Counted from the stretch's first letter, positions 1 through 10,590 are shown. The stretch: 64,000 nt of DNA from Effrenium voratum (GCA_963377175.1 CAUJNA010003001.1:499501-563500), one strand, 5' to 3'. The notes: generated from the sequence alone by a model not told the origin. Made by a program: numbers and translations.

Positions 1-1
1 C

Positions 2-3000
2 GATGTGATCACCGGAGAGCAGGTGGAGACCATGATCAATGGTCTCGTCAAATGTGAGGGCTATGATTCCTTTCCCGCGGATGTTAGGACTAAGATCCTG
101 AATTACCGAAGAGGAAGGGCGGCCAACATAATCGCCCTACTCAAGGACTCTGGTTTCATCGCCACTGAGCACAATGCCCTGACCGCTGCGGCAATCCTGT
201 GCGATGCGATCCCCATCCGTGGCTCTGCCACCCACTACCTCCCTCACGCCCACATTGCGCCGCTCGGGCTCGATGAGACGAGGGATGTCGACCCGGCAGT
301 ACACCCCTGCTGTCGACCGTCCGGAGGAGGGTGGTCTTCGTCCATCACGAACGCCGACGGAGAGTTGAAGAAGAACTGGAGGACTGAGTACTCGGCGGTC
401 AAGCAGAACCAGTACCGGAGCTATGTCGGCTTCACAACCGACTGCTATGACATGGGTGATCCGCGCCGTTCCCAACACACGGGAGGCATCAGCAGCTTCA
501 CTCAGTACGAGCCCTCCATGGTGAGAAAGTGGCTACAAATGCGCCCTCTTGCTATGTTCGTTCCCCCAGAGATCGTTGTTGATGGCATCTCCCTCATTAA
601 GGATAGAACCTTGGAGGAGATTATCGACATGTGTCAGGATAGGACCACCAGCAGATCGATCGACCATCTGCCATCCATGGAGGCCTACGGCGGGTTTGGA
701 GCATTTGCGGAGCACATGACCTCTGAACTGAAGGTCGCAACCGTGCTTGACCAGTTCTTCCTGTGGAACAAGGTTGAGAGGCTCGCCACCCCCGGGGTGA
801 CCAACGTGGCCCATGACTACGGCATCACGGCAGGCGAGGGATATTGGATCGTACCCTCTCTCTCGTCCGTCATTGATGCCGAGTCCCCGAATTGGAACCA
901 ATGGCAACAGGGGAGCATTGAGAACAAGCTCTGGGCACACGGACTCAGCCAGTTCTCCCTTTGGGCCTCCATCGCCCATGAAGAGGTGGTGAGTTCAGAG
1001 TCCGAGGACAAACTCGGGATTTGGACGTCGCTGGTGTACAGCCAAGCGCTCGGGTACACCCCGTGGGCGCACTACGGCCAAGGAGTATGGGCCCATCTTT
1101 CTTTCATGCTGCCTGTGGATGCTGCCAGTGGTGACAACCCCCGCGGAGATAAAACGCGGCGTCTCATGCTGGCTCGGGCACCCATTTTTGCTCTCGCCAT
1201 CAAGTTCTCCCATGACCTGGAGCTGATCACGGGTGGTGAGGGGTTCTCCACGTGTTACGCAAACGGAGACGTCGAGTTGCAACGGTTCAACCCTTACATT
1301 GAGGTTAACCCTTGCTCTCCGTCGCTCTCTTGGAGGAAGCGCGCCTTCTTTCAGCCTAATGCTATCGGGGAGATTGGCGCGACCAAGCGCGAACTGGAGC
1401 GATTGGCTGCTCCTAGCACCCCCACGAAGACTGGTGGATTCAGTCCGGAGTTCGCCAGGCATCGTCTCGTCAGCAACACATACGCTGTGAAGGTGCAAGA
1501 GGCTGGATCGTCGATCCCATTTGCGCTCGAAAATGAGTACCCGAAATATTCGGGTTACATCATGGAGGAGCATCTGGCGCCGTCCACTATGTTTCTTGAC
1601 ATCGACAAGATGATCGGGAAGTACAAACAAGAGTGGATCACGAACCCCGAGAGTGAGGTGCTCCCCAGCCTGAGTAGGCCTAAGACCTCTCATCTGACTA
1701 CATACGACCAGAATGCCCTCGAAAAAGAGTGGATAGGTTGGGGAAACCAAATGTTCAGGAACGTCATCCTGACCGTGTTCCCGGAATTCGCCCTCACATG
1801 CATTGATTCTGATGTCCCGACTATACCGTCGGTGTTGAAGGGCCTCCTGCCTATGAGCACTACCGGAGTCACCGGTATCCTCGCCGCGATGGCAGCGGGT
1901 TGGGGGCCTCCCACATACTTGGAGGAGCCAACGATTAAGGCCAATGCCCAGGTGCTTGTCTTCTACGACCTTTGCTTTGCGTCGCGCGGGAAGAGCAAGA
2001 AGGGCTCTTACATCACGGCGGATGAGTTCAGTGCGCAACTGGACACTCTCCGGTCCACTGACAGCGGGCCACGAAAGGGATCCATCCCGAAGATCCAATT
2101 CCACTGCCCGTACGGGGAGAGCGGTTACCACATCCCCATCGCCACCATGGTCGAAGAGGCCACACGGCTCACTCATGACCGCGAAAAAGCGGTTGGAAGG
2201 GGGGCCATGGAGTATGACACCTGCATTTTTGCGACCCGTCTCCATGACCTGGCCGATTGGGATGAGAAAAAGCAGGTGTCGGTCATCAAGAGCAACGCGC
2301 AAACCCTCATCCACACCACCCTGGAAAGGCTTGAGTCTGTGAGGAGAGCTGGATCGAGTGTGGTGATCCTCATTTCGGTTGCGTCATGGCTTCAGCCCGC
2401 TCGAAATACCCACATGCTCGGCGTCATCACGACGTTCATCAGGGCAGCGATGAAGAGGAACTTGATAGTGGTTCCTGCGGATTTCGCCTTCTGGGGCGAC
2501 CACTGTGTCGGCAGTTCCGGCGCCCCCGCGAACAAGTACAGAGCTGTGGTAGCGCTCCCGGCTCTCGCCAGCGCGGCCGTGGACATCTCGTGGACGCTAC
2601 ACCGCGTCATGAGTGCGACCAATGCTGCGAAAACGTTGGGCATGTTGTACAAGAAGACCATGTATCCTCCCGACGAGGACGCGAAGGTGAAGGCCGAAAA
2701 GATTCTCCAGACCAAGGTCTGGGATGATTCGTTAACCTACTCCACCGCCCCGCCAGCGAAAGTCGCCGGGGCAGATAGCTCTGGTCAATCGCATGACGTA
2801 GAGATGACTGATGCGGCATCTAAGGTGACGCCCCCCGAACAGGCGGCGGCTCCCTCTGTGGCGAAGGCTCCTGCCCGCCAGGCCGAGCCCAAAGGCCCTA
2901 CGCCGAAGATGATGTCGCCACCGACGCGCCCCGTATCGCCACCGAAAGCCTCGCCTGCCAAGGCGAAGGGGCCCATCGACATTAGGAGTGTCCCCAAGGC

Positions 3001-6000
3001 CCCTGTCCCTTCCGTGCCTGCAAAGGGCGGCACGCCAGCTAAGTCGCCGGATCCCGGCTCTACGGCTACCAAGGGTGCACCTCCCGCTCGGGCGCCAAAC
3101 ATCCGCACTTCCGGGGGAAGTTCACCGGTTCCCGAGCCTGCCGACCCGCCAAAGGCCCCCCGATGGGGGGGGCCATTGCCCAAGTCTGTGCTGACTCCGC
3201 CCGGGAAGGACGAGAGCAACTTCCCGCGCCTCGCGACGCCTGAGGCATCTCGCAAGGCCGCGGCGGCGGCCAAAAAGAAGGCTGAGGAGCTGAAGAAGCC
3301 AGCGGGAAGTGAAAGGAAGGACGTCCCCACGCTCCCGACCGTCGAGGAGAAGGATGACGACATGGATGTTGACGCCGAGATAGCATACTGGCGTGGCACG
3401 CCGGTAGAACCGGCCGCCCCCACCACTGTCCCGACTCCTACCCCTGAAGGTGGGCCGCCCGCAGCGCCGGTGACCAAACCGGTCGGTATCAGAGGCAATG
3501 ATGTGGAGAGCTTCGAAGACCTCATGAAGACCCTTGATCAAACGACTGATGACGTACCAGGCGTCGATCCCCACACTGCTGCTTCAATGGAGGTAGGGGG
3601 GAGCACTGGATCGGGAGGACCTCCGACAAAGGAGGATCTCTCGGAGTTCGATGAGGTGGACCCCGATGCCCGCACCTCCACCGGGGACGCGGGGGTCTCC
3701 GTTGAGGGATATACCATCACCCCCGATGGCGAGTATTATGATCCCGACTCGCAGGAGACCTTTCAGACGCTTGAGGCATGGAAAGCTCAGCGGAGATCGT
3801 CCCGACACAGGGTCGTCCGAGCTAGCGCCACGGAGTCGAAGGATCCGGTGCACGGCGGACTTGAGGAACCCGAAGAGCGGAATCCCAACTACTATGGAGA
3901 CGACACGGAGCCGAAGAGAGGGTCGATTTCCCTCGACGAGGCGTTCACCCGGCCCGACAGGTTCGTGCTTCACCACATCGCTGCTCGAGAGAAAAATTTC
4001 GAGCCGATCGTGGCCAGCTACGCAAACAAGGCGAGGAACTCGGACCAGGTGACTAAAGAGCAGGGTGATCAATCGAGGACGCTGAACGCTGCCATCCCCA
4101 ATGACCGCCATGGGCAACGTGAAATGGCCAAACGCGCCACGCTGGTTGACTGGGCCCACGCATATGCAGACAAATGCACTGTGCATGGCCCCAGGCAGTT
4201 CCAGTATGTCCACTTCGGGAAGGAGGCCACGGATAGAACCGAGGCTGACGAATGGACAAAGGTCATGGAAACGATCGTTCCCCCTGAATACCCGCCGGAG
4301 ATTCGTGATCAGATCGACTCCAAGTTCGTGACCCGAAAGGGTGAATCCGGCGACCACCACACCGGCATCTTCGGAAAAGCCAAGCAACCGCTTGGGAATT
4401 CCAACTCGTATCCGAACAGGACACGGTGCGATGCAATGGTGCACGACGGGACCCGACTCGGAATGGTCGATTCCAGGAACGGCGAGGTCATTCCCATGGA
4501 TGACGTCTTCTGGACGGCAGAGTACATGAACGCCTATGACCTTAACTCCCAGCTCTCCGCGGTCCGTGCCGGCCTTGATATGGCCTTGGCGACCGCCTGG
4601 AGGATGGGGCATGTTCACCCGCACGTGGCCGGTGCTGTGGCTGGGTTGCAAAAGATTAGGACATTCTATGACTGCCTCCACGCCGCTCACCGCAAGACCC
4701 GGCTTGGCTCATTGCCATTTCACCAGATCGTTGGTGAGCTCGATCGCGTCGACGATCGTGGCAACAAGCTGGAGCCGAACATCCCTGACACATGGCGAAC
4801 CACCGCGCTCAGAGGGGAGTACCCGGACTGCCTGGCACAATCGGTCGCACAGGTCTTCCGGTCCATGTGTGGTCCTCTGGCCATGTCTGGATCGCGTGAA
4901 GATCGGGCAGTTATCATTCGCAGAGATGAGTCCGCCTTTACCCGTGGTGACAAAATCATGGGCATCCCCTGGCCGGCTTATCGACGTCCTACTGCACGCG
5001 AGATCAAAGAGGCCAAGGAGAAGGCGGAGAAAGAAGCTCGCGATGCTGGTGAGGACGTTGACATGGATGTGCCCCGGGACAAACCGGTGGTGGCTGGAGG
5101 AGAGGCAGCGGGAACAACCGCCACGGGGGCCTCTGAGCATAAGAAGGACGACCCTGTTCCGCCTGCCACTCAAGCCCCTGACGCCCCTGCCGAGCCCGCC
5201 CATCCTCCTGCGGATGCGCTCCCTAGCCAGGTCGAGGCGAGGAGCACTCTACTGGGCGTTCATGACACTGCGGGGCCCTTCGCCGCGCCCAGAGATCTGC
5301 ATACCGGTCAGTTCATATACGTCGACTGCACGGAGGAGGAGAGGGCCATGCTGCCCACGACCATCGGATCGCAGTTCGAGGCGGAGCGTGCTCTGGCCGA
5401 GCTGAGGACCGTGAGTCGCGTCGTCGGTGACCCGCGTGATTCCGAGGAGTACACGTACTGGGAGACATCCTCGCATGACACTCTCGCCTACGCCTTTTAC
5501 AGCGTGCCGGATCAGTACAGGAATGTCCCAGCAGTGAAGTCCGCCTCGCGCATTTTCGACCAGATTCCTGACGGCCAGCTCGTGCGACCGGACAAACCGG
5601 AGCCTGCGGTTCTCCGCCTCAGCGCGGTGAAAGGCACTGATGGCACCCGGAGGAACCTCGAGAGGCTGAAGGAGGAGTCCATCAAGAAAAACGTGGTCAT
5701 CCTCGGCGCCAGGAGAGGCGAAGATATCGCCCCCAGGATCGGAAACACGATCGCTACTCTGTGCGCCAAAATCGGGGACATTGCCCGATTCCTGGAGATG
5801 GGAGTGAGATCCAGGGCAGGGCCTATCCTCCCGACCAAGAGTGATCCTGACCTGATGATCCAGGCCATTGTTCCCGCACCCGAGGAGCTTCTGGACTACT
5901 TCGCCGACGAGATCCGTCAGAAGGTGAAGGGTAGGACGGGCGCCTCTTCGCACTACTACAGGAGAGCATGCGCGGAAATACGCGACGCGCTCCGTGGAAC

Positions 6001-9000
6001 AGCTGTGCAGCCTGGAAATGCAGGTGCAGTCAAGGACCCAGAGTTGGAGGCCTCGTCTGCCAGCGGGCAAGGGAACGTTACTTCGGTGATACAACTGAAG
6101 AGGTTCCTGAGCCACTACTTCGGGACCAGCGTCGAGTCCGAGGATGCCTTTTCTTCATACCTCCTGTCTTCCTTTCTCGAGGATGGGGTGGGAATGTTCG
6201 AGATCATCATCACCGTCATTCGTGACAAGGAGCGTCGGTTGCTGCCTGGTTCCGCCCGCATAGCGGCGGTAAGGTCGCTTGAGATCGGATCCGACACTGA
6301 TTACCGGGCATTTCGTGAACGATACCAATACATGCTCTACGAGAGCCCTGTTTGTCTTCCTATCACCTCCAAGGTGGTTCCTAAGACGCTCTACAAGGTG
6401 GTGCCTCTCCGAATGTATCGGCTCTACGTAGAACGTGGGGCGATCATTCGGGGTGGGCGAGCTCTGATCGAGCTCCTTCCCTCTCGGCCGGATGAGTATC
6501 AATCCCTCCGCGATCACGGAGAGTGCCCCAACGACACTGTCGACCGCATCACCGACAGCAACGTGACGGAGCTGCACACCTCGGGTCGACGCCAAAGGAG
6601 CGATCCCCGATATGTGGTCATGGCTATCGATGCACGTTTCTTCTCCATGGAAAATGGGGGCATGCATATTACTCGTCAGGGTACCTTTGCATCGCGCGAG
6701 AACATCGCGATCGGGTACTGGAGATGCGTCTACTTCAAGGAGGACTGCTCCATCATTTACCTGAGGCCTTGGTGCTATCCGCCCAACTTCCTCAACTCCT
6801 TGAGTGATAACCCGAGGAAGTGTCGGGACGAGATGGAGAAGTACCATCAGATCACCAAGACGGAACATGTCCGCGAGGTGGTGTCCGTTCCATGCCATAG
6901 GTGCATGACGGCCCATCCGGTCGGCGCTCACCTGTGCACCGCCTGCTACCTTCCCATCTTCTACGATGGCGTCCTGCCCACCGGAGACACGAACGGCGGC
7001 CCTCGCACGATAGCGAGCACTGACGGGTTGGTTCCTCCCTGGCTGGCAAAATACGAGGGCTTCGTCCCCGCTCTGTGGAACAACTCAGACGCCAACGCCA
7101 TCGGAATGGCCCTCTACTCGCAGAGTCCCGCCGTCGATGCCCGGTCCTTGTTGATGTCTGGGATGCGGCCTCCTAAGTACCTTGACAAAGAGGACGTGGA
7201 TGGCATTTTCCGGAAACTTCACGACTCGCTCCGAGACGAAATCCTTGACGGCAAATACCGTGACACGGTCGACAACAACGTGGAAGAGTGGGTAGCAAAG
7301 GCGATCCTGGTAAGGGGTCTGGCCTTCAACGGGAGCTCCGTCCCCGAATTCTTCGAAGAATATGAGGGATATGCGGCTGAGTGGGGCAGACGCCTAACCA
7401 CCGCAAACTTCAACGCCAACCGGTGCGGTTTCTACACGTCCTACTACATTCTTGAGGCCCATATCATTGGGCTGAGAACAGGACACCTTTCTCCGATACT
7501 CCCCAACGATGTGTCCGGGGAGGGATTCAAGTTCCAGGTGAAGCTGCTCGCACAGCACTGCGGGATATTGCAGGCCATGCGGAGAAGGGCCGGTTTCGAT
7601 CCTGCCGCGCGCCTCAAACGGGCTATGGACACGATACGGGAAGGCATTAAGAAGGGGTATGTCTACACCCTCAACGACCTCAGCAGTATGGACGATCTGA
7701 TCTACCGGACGTCCACCGTTGCCTACGACACCTGCTTGGCCGACCGTCCTCAAACCCAGGATGACATCAAACAGGAGCTATCCGACCCTGTACCAAGGAA
7801 ATACCGCTTCCGACCCCGCGATCGCCATCGACCCGGAATTCGCCTTACACCAGGCCCCGGCGTGAAGGACGAAGACGAGCCCGACTTTGCTGGATCAGCG
7901 GAGGATGAGCTGGGATCGGATGGTTCTTCGCACGAAGATGACGAGAAGCCTGACGACCTTGACGAGCCCATGGGCGACGACGAGGAGGAGATCCCTCCCC
8001 CTCCGCCACCGCCCCCGGCTCCTCCTGCGCCGCCTGTCCCGGTAGAACCGGAGACTCCCGTGGTGCCGCATGCAGGCGTCATTTCTGGCGATGCTGTGCC
8101 AACTCCTCCTCCTCCTCCTCCCGCTCCCATTGCGGCAGGCGTTACTACGACTGGGGATCCGTTTGAGGAAGAGGACATGGCCATCAATACTCGTGTCCCT
8201 GACACCGAGTCCGAGCTGGAGGGTGAGTCCGACCAACCCAAGGCCAGAAGGACATCTCGCGGTCGGGTCCCCGCGCCCGAAAAAGGGCAGGGGGGCGTTC
8301 AGGTCCCGCCTAGCGGGCAACCCAGCTCTAAGAGCATGGCCCAGCCTGCCCGCCCATCCCCGGTCCCCGCGAGAAGCGGTGTGGAAGGTGGGGAGAGAAG
8401 GGGCAGGACTAAGGGTTTCTACACCCAGAAGGATCCTTTTACCGGCGAGGACGCGACTCCCCGAGTTCGTCTTCGATCGGGCGGTCCCGGAACTCCTGCG
8501 TCCCCACCACGGGATGCCACCGGTTCCTTGGGCGGCCATCGCGGCTATGACCCGCGTGATGACGACAACGACGAGTGGGAGCTTCCCCCGGGTGTGCCTC
8601 GGACCACTCGTGCGGCAGATGAGTCGCGGCCCCGACGAGATGACGATCGGTCAAGGACCGCGCTTGGGGCCCGCGAGGATCGTCGTGGTCCTAAGGGTGA
8701 GGGGAAGGGTCGAGGAAAACATCGACCTGGCAAAGGAGGACGTGAGGATCCCGGCCCGCCCCGACAAAGGGATGATCGTGGCAGGGACACCCGCGGAGGC
8801 CGACGCGATGATCGCCGACCTCCTCCACGTCATGAGGAGACCTCCGAGAGGCGCGGCCCGGGGCGAGATGAGCGCCGCGGACGTGATGACCCGGGCGATG
8901 ACCGTCGCGATCGCCACCGGGACCGGCGCAGGGATGACCGACGTCACCAATCAGATCCCCCTCCGCCTCGCCGACCTCCGGCTGGCGACCACAATAGGGG

Positions 9001-9109
9001 TGGTGGTGAGGATCGCCGTCGGGATGGAGGAGGTGATCGAGGTGACCGTGGTGGACGCCGAAGAGACGACGCGCCCAGGGACCGGGAAGAGCCTGGTTCA
9101 GGGTGGTAG
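2..9109 (+). CDS. giant intronless ORF, 5' end outside window, function unknown
   Basis: The frame is open at the left edge (GAT at 2-4, GTG at 5-7, first ATG at 32), so the true start is probably outside the window; it ends at TAG 9107-9109. Numbering from the codon at 5, residues 1-910 form a folded-looking block, 920-1130 a Pro/Ala/Lys linker, about 1290-1690 a second block, 1690-1760 another linker, and 1765-2610 a third block. The third block contains a zinc-ribbon motif, Cys2297-x2-Cys2300-x10-Cys2311-x2-Cys2314. An acidic stretch with poly-Pro (about 2620-2715) leads to an Arg/Asp/Gly-rich tail (about 2845-3034) like those of RNA-binding proteins. Acidic D-V-x-M patches recur in the linkers (nt ~2795, 3360, 5060). 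Residues ~2060-2250 weakly resemble the Tpt1/KptA 2'-phosphotransferase fold but lack its LYHGT signature. I see no reverse transcriptase, integrase or polymerase motif. The lack of introns suggests a retroposed, mobile or virus-like origin, which is inference. The open frame is certain; its function is unknown. Confidence 0.8.
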   Translation, partial: DVITGEQVETMINGLVKCEGYDSFPADVRTKILNYRRGRAANIIALLKDSGFIATEHNALTAAAILCDAIPIRGSATHYLPHAHIAPLGLDETRDVDPAVHPCCRPSGGGWSSSITNADGELKKNWRTEYSAVKQNQYRSYVGFTTDCYDMGDPRRSQHTGGISSFTQYEPSMVRKWLQMRPLAMFVPPEIVVDGISLIKDRTLEEIIDMCQDRTTSRSIDHLPSMEAYGGFGAFAEHMTSELKVATVLDQFFLWNKVERLATPGVTNVAHDYGITAGEGYWIVPSLSSVIDAESPNWNQWQQGSIENKLWAHGLSQFSLWASIAHEEVVSSESEDKLGIWTSLVYSQALGYTPWAHYGQGVWAHLSFMLPVDAASGDNPRGDKTRRLMLARAPIFALAIKFSHDLELITGGEGFSTCYANGDVELQRFNPYIEVNPCSPSLSWRKRAFFQPNAIGEIGATKRELERLAAPSTPTKTGGFSPEFARHRLVSNTYAVKVQEAGSSIPFALENEYPKYSGYIMEEHLAPSTMFLDIDKMIGKYKQEWITNPESEVLPSLSRPKTSHLTTYDQNALEKEWIGWGNQMFRNVILTVFPEFALTCIDSDVPTIPSVLKGLLPMSTTGVTGILAAMAAGWGPPTYLEEPTIKANAQVLVFYDLCFASRGKSKKGSYITADEFSAQLDTLRSTDSGPRKGSIPKIQFHCPYGESGYHIPIATMVEEATRLTHDREKAVGRGAMEYDTCIFATRLHDLADWDEKKQVSVIKSNAQTLIHTTLERLESVRRAGSSVVILISVASWLQPARNTHMLGVITTFIRAAMKRNLIVVPADFAFWGDHCVGSSGAPANKYRAVVALPALASAAVDISWTLHRVMSATNAAKTLGMLYKKTMYPPDEDAKVKAEKILQTKVWDDSLTYSTAPPAKVAGADSSGQSHDVEMTDAASKVTPPEQAAAPSVAKAPARQAEPKGPTPKMMSPPTRPVSPPKASPAKAKGPIDIRSVPKAPVPSVPAKGGTPAKSPDPGSTATKGAPPARAPNIRTSGGSSPVPEPADPPKAPRWGGPLPKSVLTPPGKDESNFPRLATPEASRKAAAAAKKKAEELKKPAGSERKDVPTLPTVEEKDDDMDVDAEIAYWRGTPVEPAAPTTVPTPTPEGGPPAAPVTKPVGIRGNDVESFEDLMKTLDQTTDDVPGVDPHTAASMEVGGSTGSGGPPTKEDLSEFDEVDPDARTSTGDAGVSVEGYTITPDGEYYDPDSQETFQTLEAWKAQRRSSRHRVVRASATESKDPVHGGLEEPEERNPNYYGDDTEPKRGSISLDEAFTRPDRFVLHHIAAREKNFEPIVASYANKARNSDQVTKEQGDQSRTLNAAIPNDRHGQREMAKRATLVDWAHAYADKCTVHGPRQFQYVHFGKEATDRTEADEWTKVMETIVPPEYPPEIRDQIDSKFVTRKGESGDHHTGIFGKAKQPLGNSNSYPNRTRCDAMVHDGTRLGMVDSRNGEVIPMDDVFWTAEYMNAYDLNSQLSAVRAGLDMALATAWRMGHVHPHVAGAVAGLQKIRTFYDCLHAAHRKTRLGSLPFHQIVGELDRVDDRGNKLEPNIPDTWRTTALRGEYPDCLAQSVAQVFRSMCGPLAMSGSREDRAVIIRRDESAFTRGDKIMGIPWPAYRRPTAREIKEAKEKAEKEARDAGEDVDMDVPRDKPVVAGGEAAGTTATGASEHKKDDPVPPATQAPDAPAEPAHPPADALPSQVEARSTLLGVHDTAGPFAAPRDLHTGQFIYVDCTEEERAMLPTTIGSQFEAERALAELRTVSRVVGDPRDSEEYTYWETSSHDTLAYAFYSVPDQYRNVPAVKSASRIFDQIPDGQLVRPDKPEPAVLRLSAVKGTDGTRRNLERLKEESIKKNVVILGARRGEDIAPRIGNTIATLCAKIGDIARFLEMGVRSRAGPILPTKSDPDLMIQAIVPAPEELLDYFADEIRQKVKGRTGASSHYYRRACAEIRDALRGTAVQPGNAGAVKDPELEASSASGQGNVTSVIQLKRFLSHYFGTSVESEDAFSSYLLSSFLEDGVGMFEIIITVIRDKERRLLPGSARIAAVRSLEIGSDTDYRAFRERYQYMLYESPVCLPITSKVVPKTLYKVVPLRMYRLYVERGAIIRGGRALIELLPSRPDEYQSLRDHGECPNDTVDRITDSNVTELHTSGRRQRSDPRYVVMAIDARFFSMENGGMHITRQGTFASRENIAIGYWRCVYFKEDCSIIYLRPWCYPPNFLNSLSDNPRKCRDEMEKYHQITKTEHVREVVSVPCHRCMTAHPVGAHLCTACYLPIFYDGVLPTGDTNGGPRTIASTDGLVPPWLAKYEGFVPALWNNSDANAIGMALYSQSPAVDARSLLMSGMRPPKYLDKEDVDGIFRKLHDSLRDEILDGKYRDTVDNNVEEWVAKAILVRGLAFNGSSVPEFFEEYEGYAAEWGRRLTTANFNANRCGFYTSYYILEAHIIGLRTGHLSPILPNDVSGEGFKFQVKLLAQHCGILQAMRRRAGFDPAARLKRAMDTIREGIKKGYVYTLNDLSSMDDLIYRTSTVAYDTCLADRPQTQDDIKQELSDPVPRKYRFRPRDRHRPGIRLTPGPGVKDEDEPDFAGSAEDELGSDGSSHEDDEKPDDLDEPMGDDEEEIPPPPPPPPAPPAPPVPVEPETPVVPHAGVISGDAVPTPPPPPPAPIAAGVTTTGDPFEEEDMAINTRVPDTESELEGESDQPKARRTSRGRVPAPEKGQGGVQVPPSGQPSSKSMAQPARPSPVPARSGVEGGERRGRTKGFYTQKDPFTGEDATPRVRLRSGGPGTPASPPRDATGSLGGHRGYDPRDDDNDEWELPPGVPRTTRAADESRPRRDDDRSRTALGAREDRRGPKGEGKGRGKHRPGKGGREDPGPPRQRDDRGRDTRGGRRDDRRPPPRHEETSERRGPGRDERRGRDDPGDDRRDRHRDRRRDDRRHQSDPPPPRRPPAGDHNRGGGEDRRRDGGGDRGDRGGRRRDDAPRDREEPGSGW

Positions 9110-9164
9110 ACGGGTGCCGCAATCAGCATCCGCCGGTAGACGGGTGCCGCAATCAGCATCCGCC
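9105..9164 (+). repeat. perfect 30-bp tandem duplication over the stop codon
   Basis: Positions 9105-9134 and 9135-9164 are identical 30-mers beginning GGTAGACGGG. The first copy contains the TAG stop of the giant frame (9107-9109). The duplication is exact and therefore recent. Confidence 0.95.
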
Positions 9165-9816
9165 TTAGAAGGGCGAGGATAGTACGTGTGTCGCCGACAA
9201 ACGCGACCGCGCCGGTCCTCCTCTCGCCCGTGCAGCGCTGCTGGGGGTGATGATCTCCATTGCCCTGTACCGCTGATCCGGCGTTGCTCGTGTCCCTCCC
9301 GCACCGCTGCCGTGCGCGCCGGAGACGGTTCCCCTGGCGATCCTGTGTGAGGCTGTGACCGCACTAGAAGTGCCGGGCCGGCCATTGCCAGTTATTTTCA
9401 CACCAATTTCGGAACTTCCGTTTCTAATTTCCTCCCAACTCGACTACTCTTCCAACCGCTCCACGGCGTGCAGTGAGGCGCGGTGATCCAGATAGGATCC
9501 CCCTCCGCATGGCATCGTCCCATGACGACTCATGAACGGCACGAGAGGAATCTTCGTCTGGTTCCTCCAATATGTCTTTGTTCACTCATGTGGTCCACTC
9601 GTCAAATAATCCTGTCGCCCCGATAATTCGGGGTGGTGGCGGGATTTTAACTGGGGCCCAGGTGATGCCGTTTGGCTCACCTCTGAGTTGACACCGGCAT
9701 TTTTGGTTGGTCCCTTTCGTCGTGAACTCAACTGTCTCGCATCCTTTCTCTCGTCCTGATATCGGATGAGGGGGGTGTGTTTTGTTCACGTGTCGTTTCA
9801 TCATGTGGCAAAGCGG

Positions 9817-9838
9817 CCGAATGGCCGTTTGGCTCAAG
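9817..9838 (+). other. degenerate spliced-leader-like sequence
   Basis: The segment ends GGCCGTTTGGCTCAAG and begins CCGA. The conserved 3' end of the dinoflagellate trans-spliced leader is CCATTTTGGCTCAAG, so 11 of the last 12 bases match, and the CCG start and GCC are also kept. Relict leaders mark cDNAs that re-entered the genome. A shorter related string, GCCGTTTGGCTCA, occurs at 9667-9679, which weakens the case. Confidence 0.25.
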
Positions 9839-10179
9839 ATTTCAACCTCCCGTCAGGGCAATCTCGGACCCACGTGCACCCGCCATAACACGGCGGCACT
9901 CTTCGTCCCCGAGGTGAAAACCGTGGGGCTGCGGGGCGCCGGTGTTAGGAGGTAGGTGGTCGGTCGTCGAGGTCATCCTGGGCTTGATTGACTTCTCTAC
10001 TTTTGCAACCTATTTCCCAACCTCCCCAAACACCGTCTTTTTCCACCGTCACATCCTCAACCCGGTCATCATCCACAGCTTCACCCGAGTTGTGTTTCCG
10101 GGTGCTTTGGGTACATTGTGATCTACCTTGTGCTCATTTGCTTCCCTGGGCTACTTCGTGTTCGCCCAAAACCGCAGTT

Positions 10180-10285
10180 GTTATTACTGTTATTGTTATT
10201 GTGATTCTTCTTATTATGATGATCCTTATCATTATTATTAATATTATGAATATTGTTATTGTTATTGTTATCATTGTTATTTCAT
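10180..10285. repeat. ATT/GTT-rich microsatellite
   Basis: Interrupted runs of TTATTG, ATT and ATC triplets. Long isoleucine/valine frames on both strands here are artefacts. Confidence 0.9.
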
Positions 10286-10590
10286 GTTGTCTGAAATGCA
10301 GAATATCCGTACTTTTATACATTTAGACGCCTGTGAAAATAGATTGTCACAAGGAATGCAGTCGTCAATTCACCGCGCAGTCGACCCGCTAGTTATGAAG
10401 ACAGGACAGATGACATCCATTTCAGCTTGACGCAAGTGGGCCTGTTTTTTTCTCTCTTTTTTCAGGGTCTTTTGTTTGGGTCGTTGTAAAGGGAATTTTA
10501 AAAGGACCACCTTTGCCATTTTGACACATGCCCCATGGAAGGACGGCTGCTTTGTGTTGCCGATTCTTTCGGGTTCGGCCGAACTTCCAG

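Larger units (their letters stand above)
9165..10590. other. non-coding 3' flank of the giant ORF
   Basis: I see no supportable gene. The first ~800 bp keep the GC-rich texture of the ORF and may be its 3' UTR. From about 9990 the sequence becomes T-rich and includes the ATT/GTT microsatellite at 10180-10285. Confidence 0.6.

Noticed and set aside
995..2314. Long antisense reading frame (439 codons) under the giant ORF
   Set aside because: It mirrors the codon structure of the sense frame in GC-rich DNA; its composition is not protein-like and other antisense frames behave the same.
8070..9182. 370-codon frame overlapping the 3' end of the giant ORF
   Set aside because: Frame-shifted shadow of the proline-, arginine- and glycine-rich end, where all frames lack stops.
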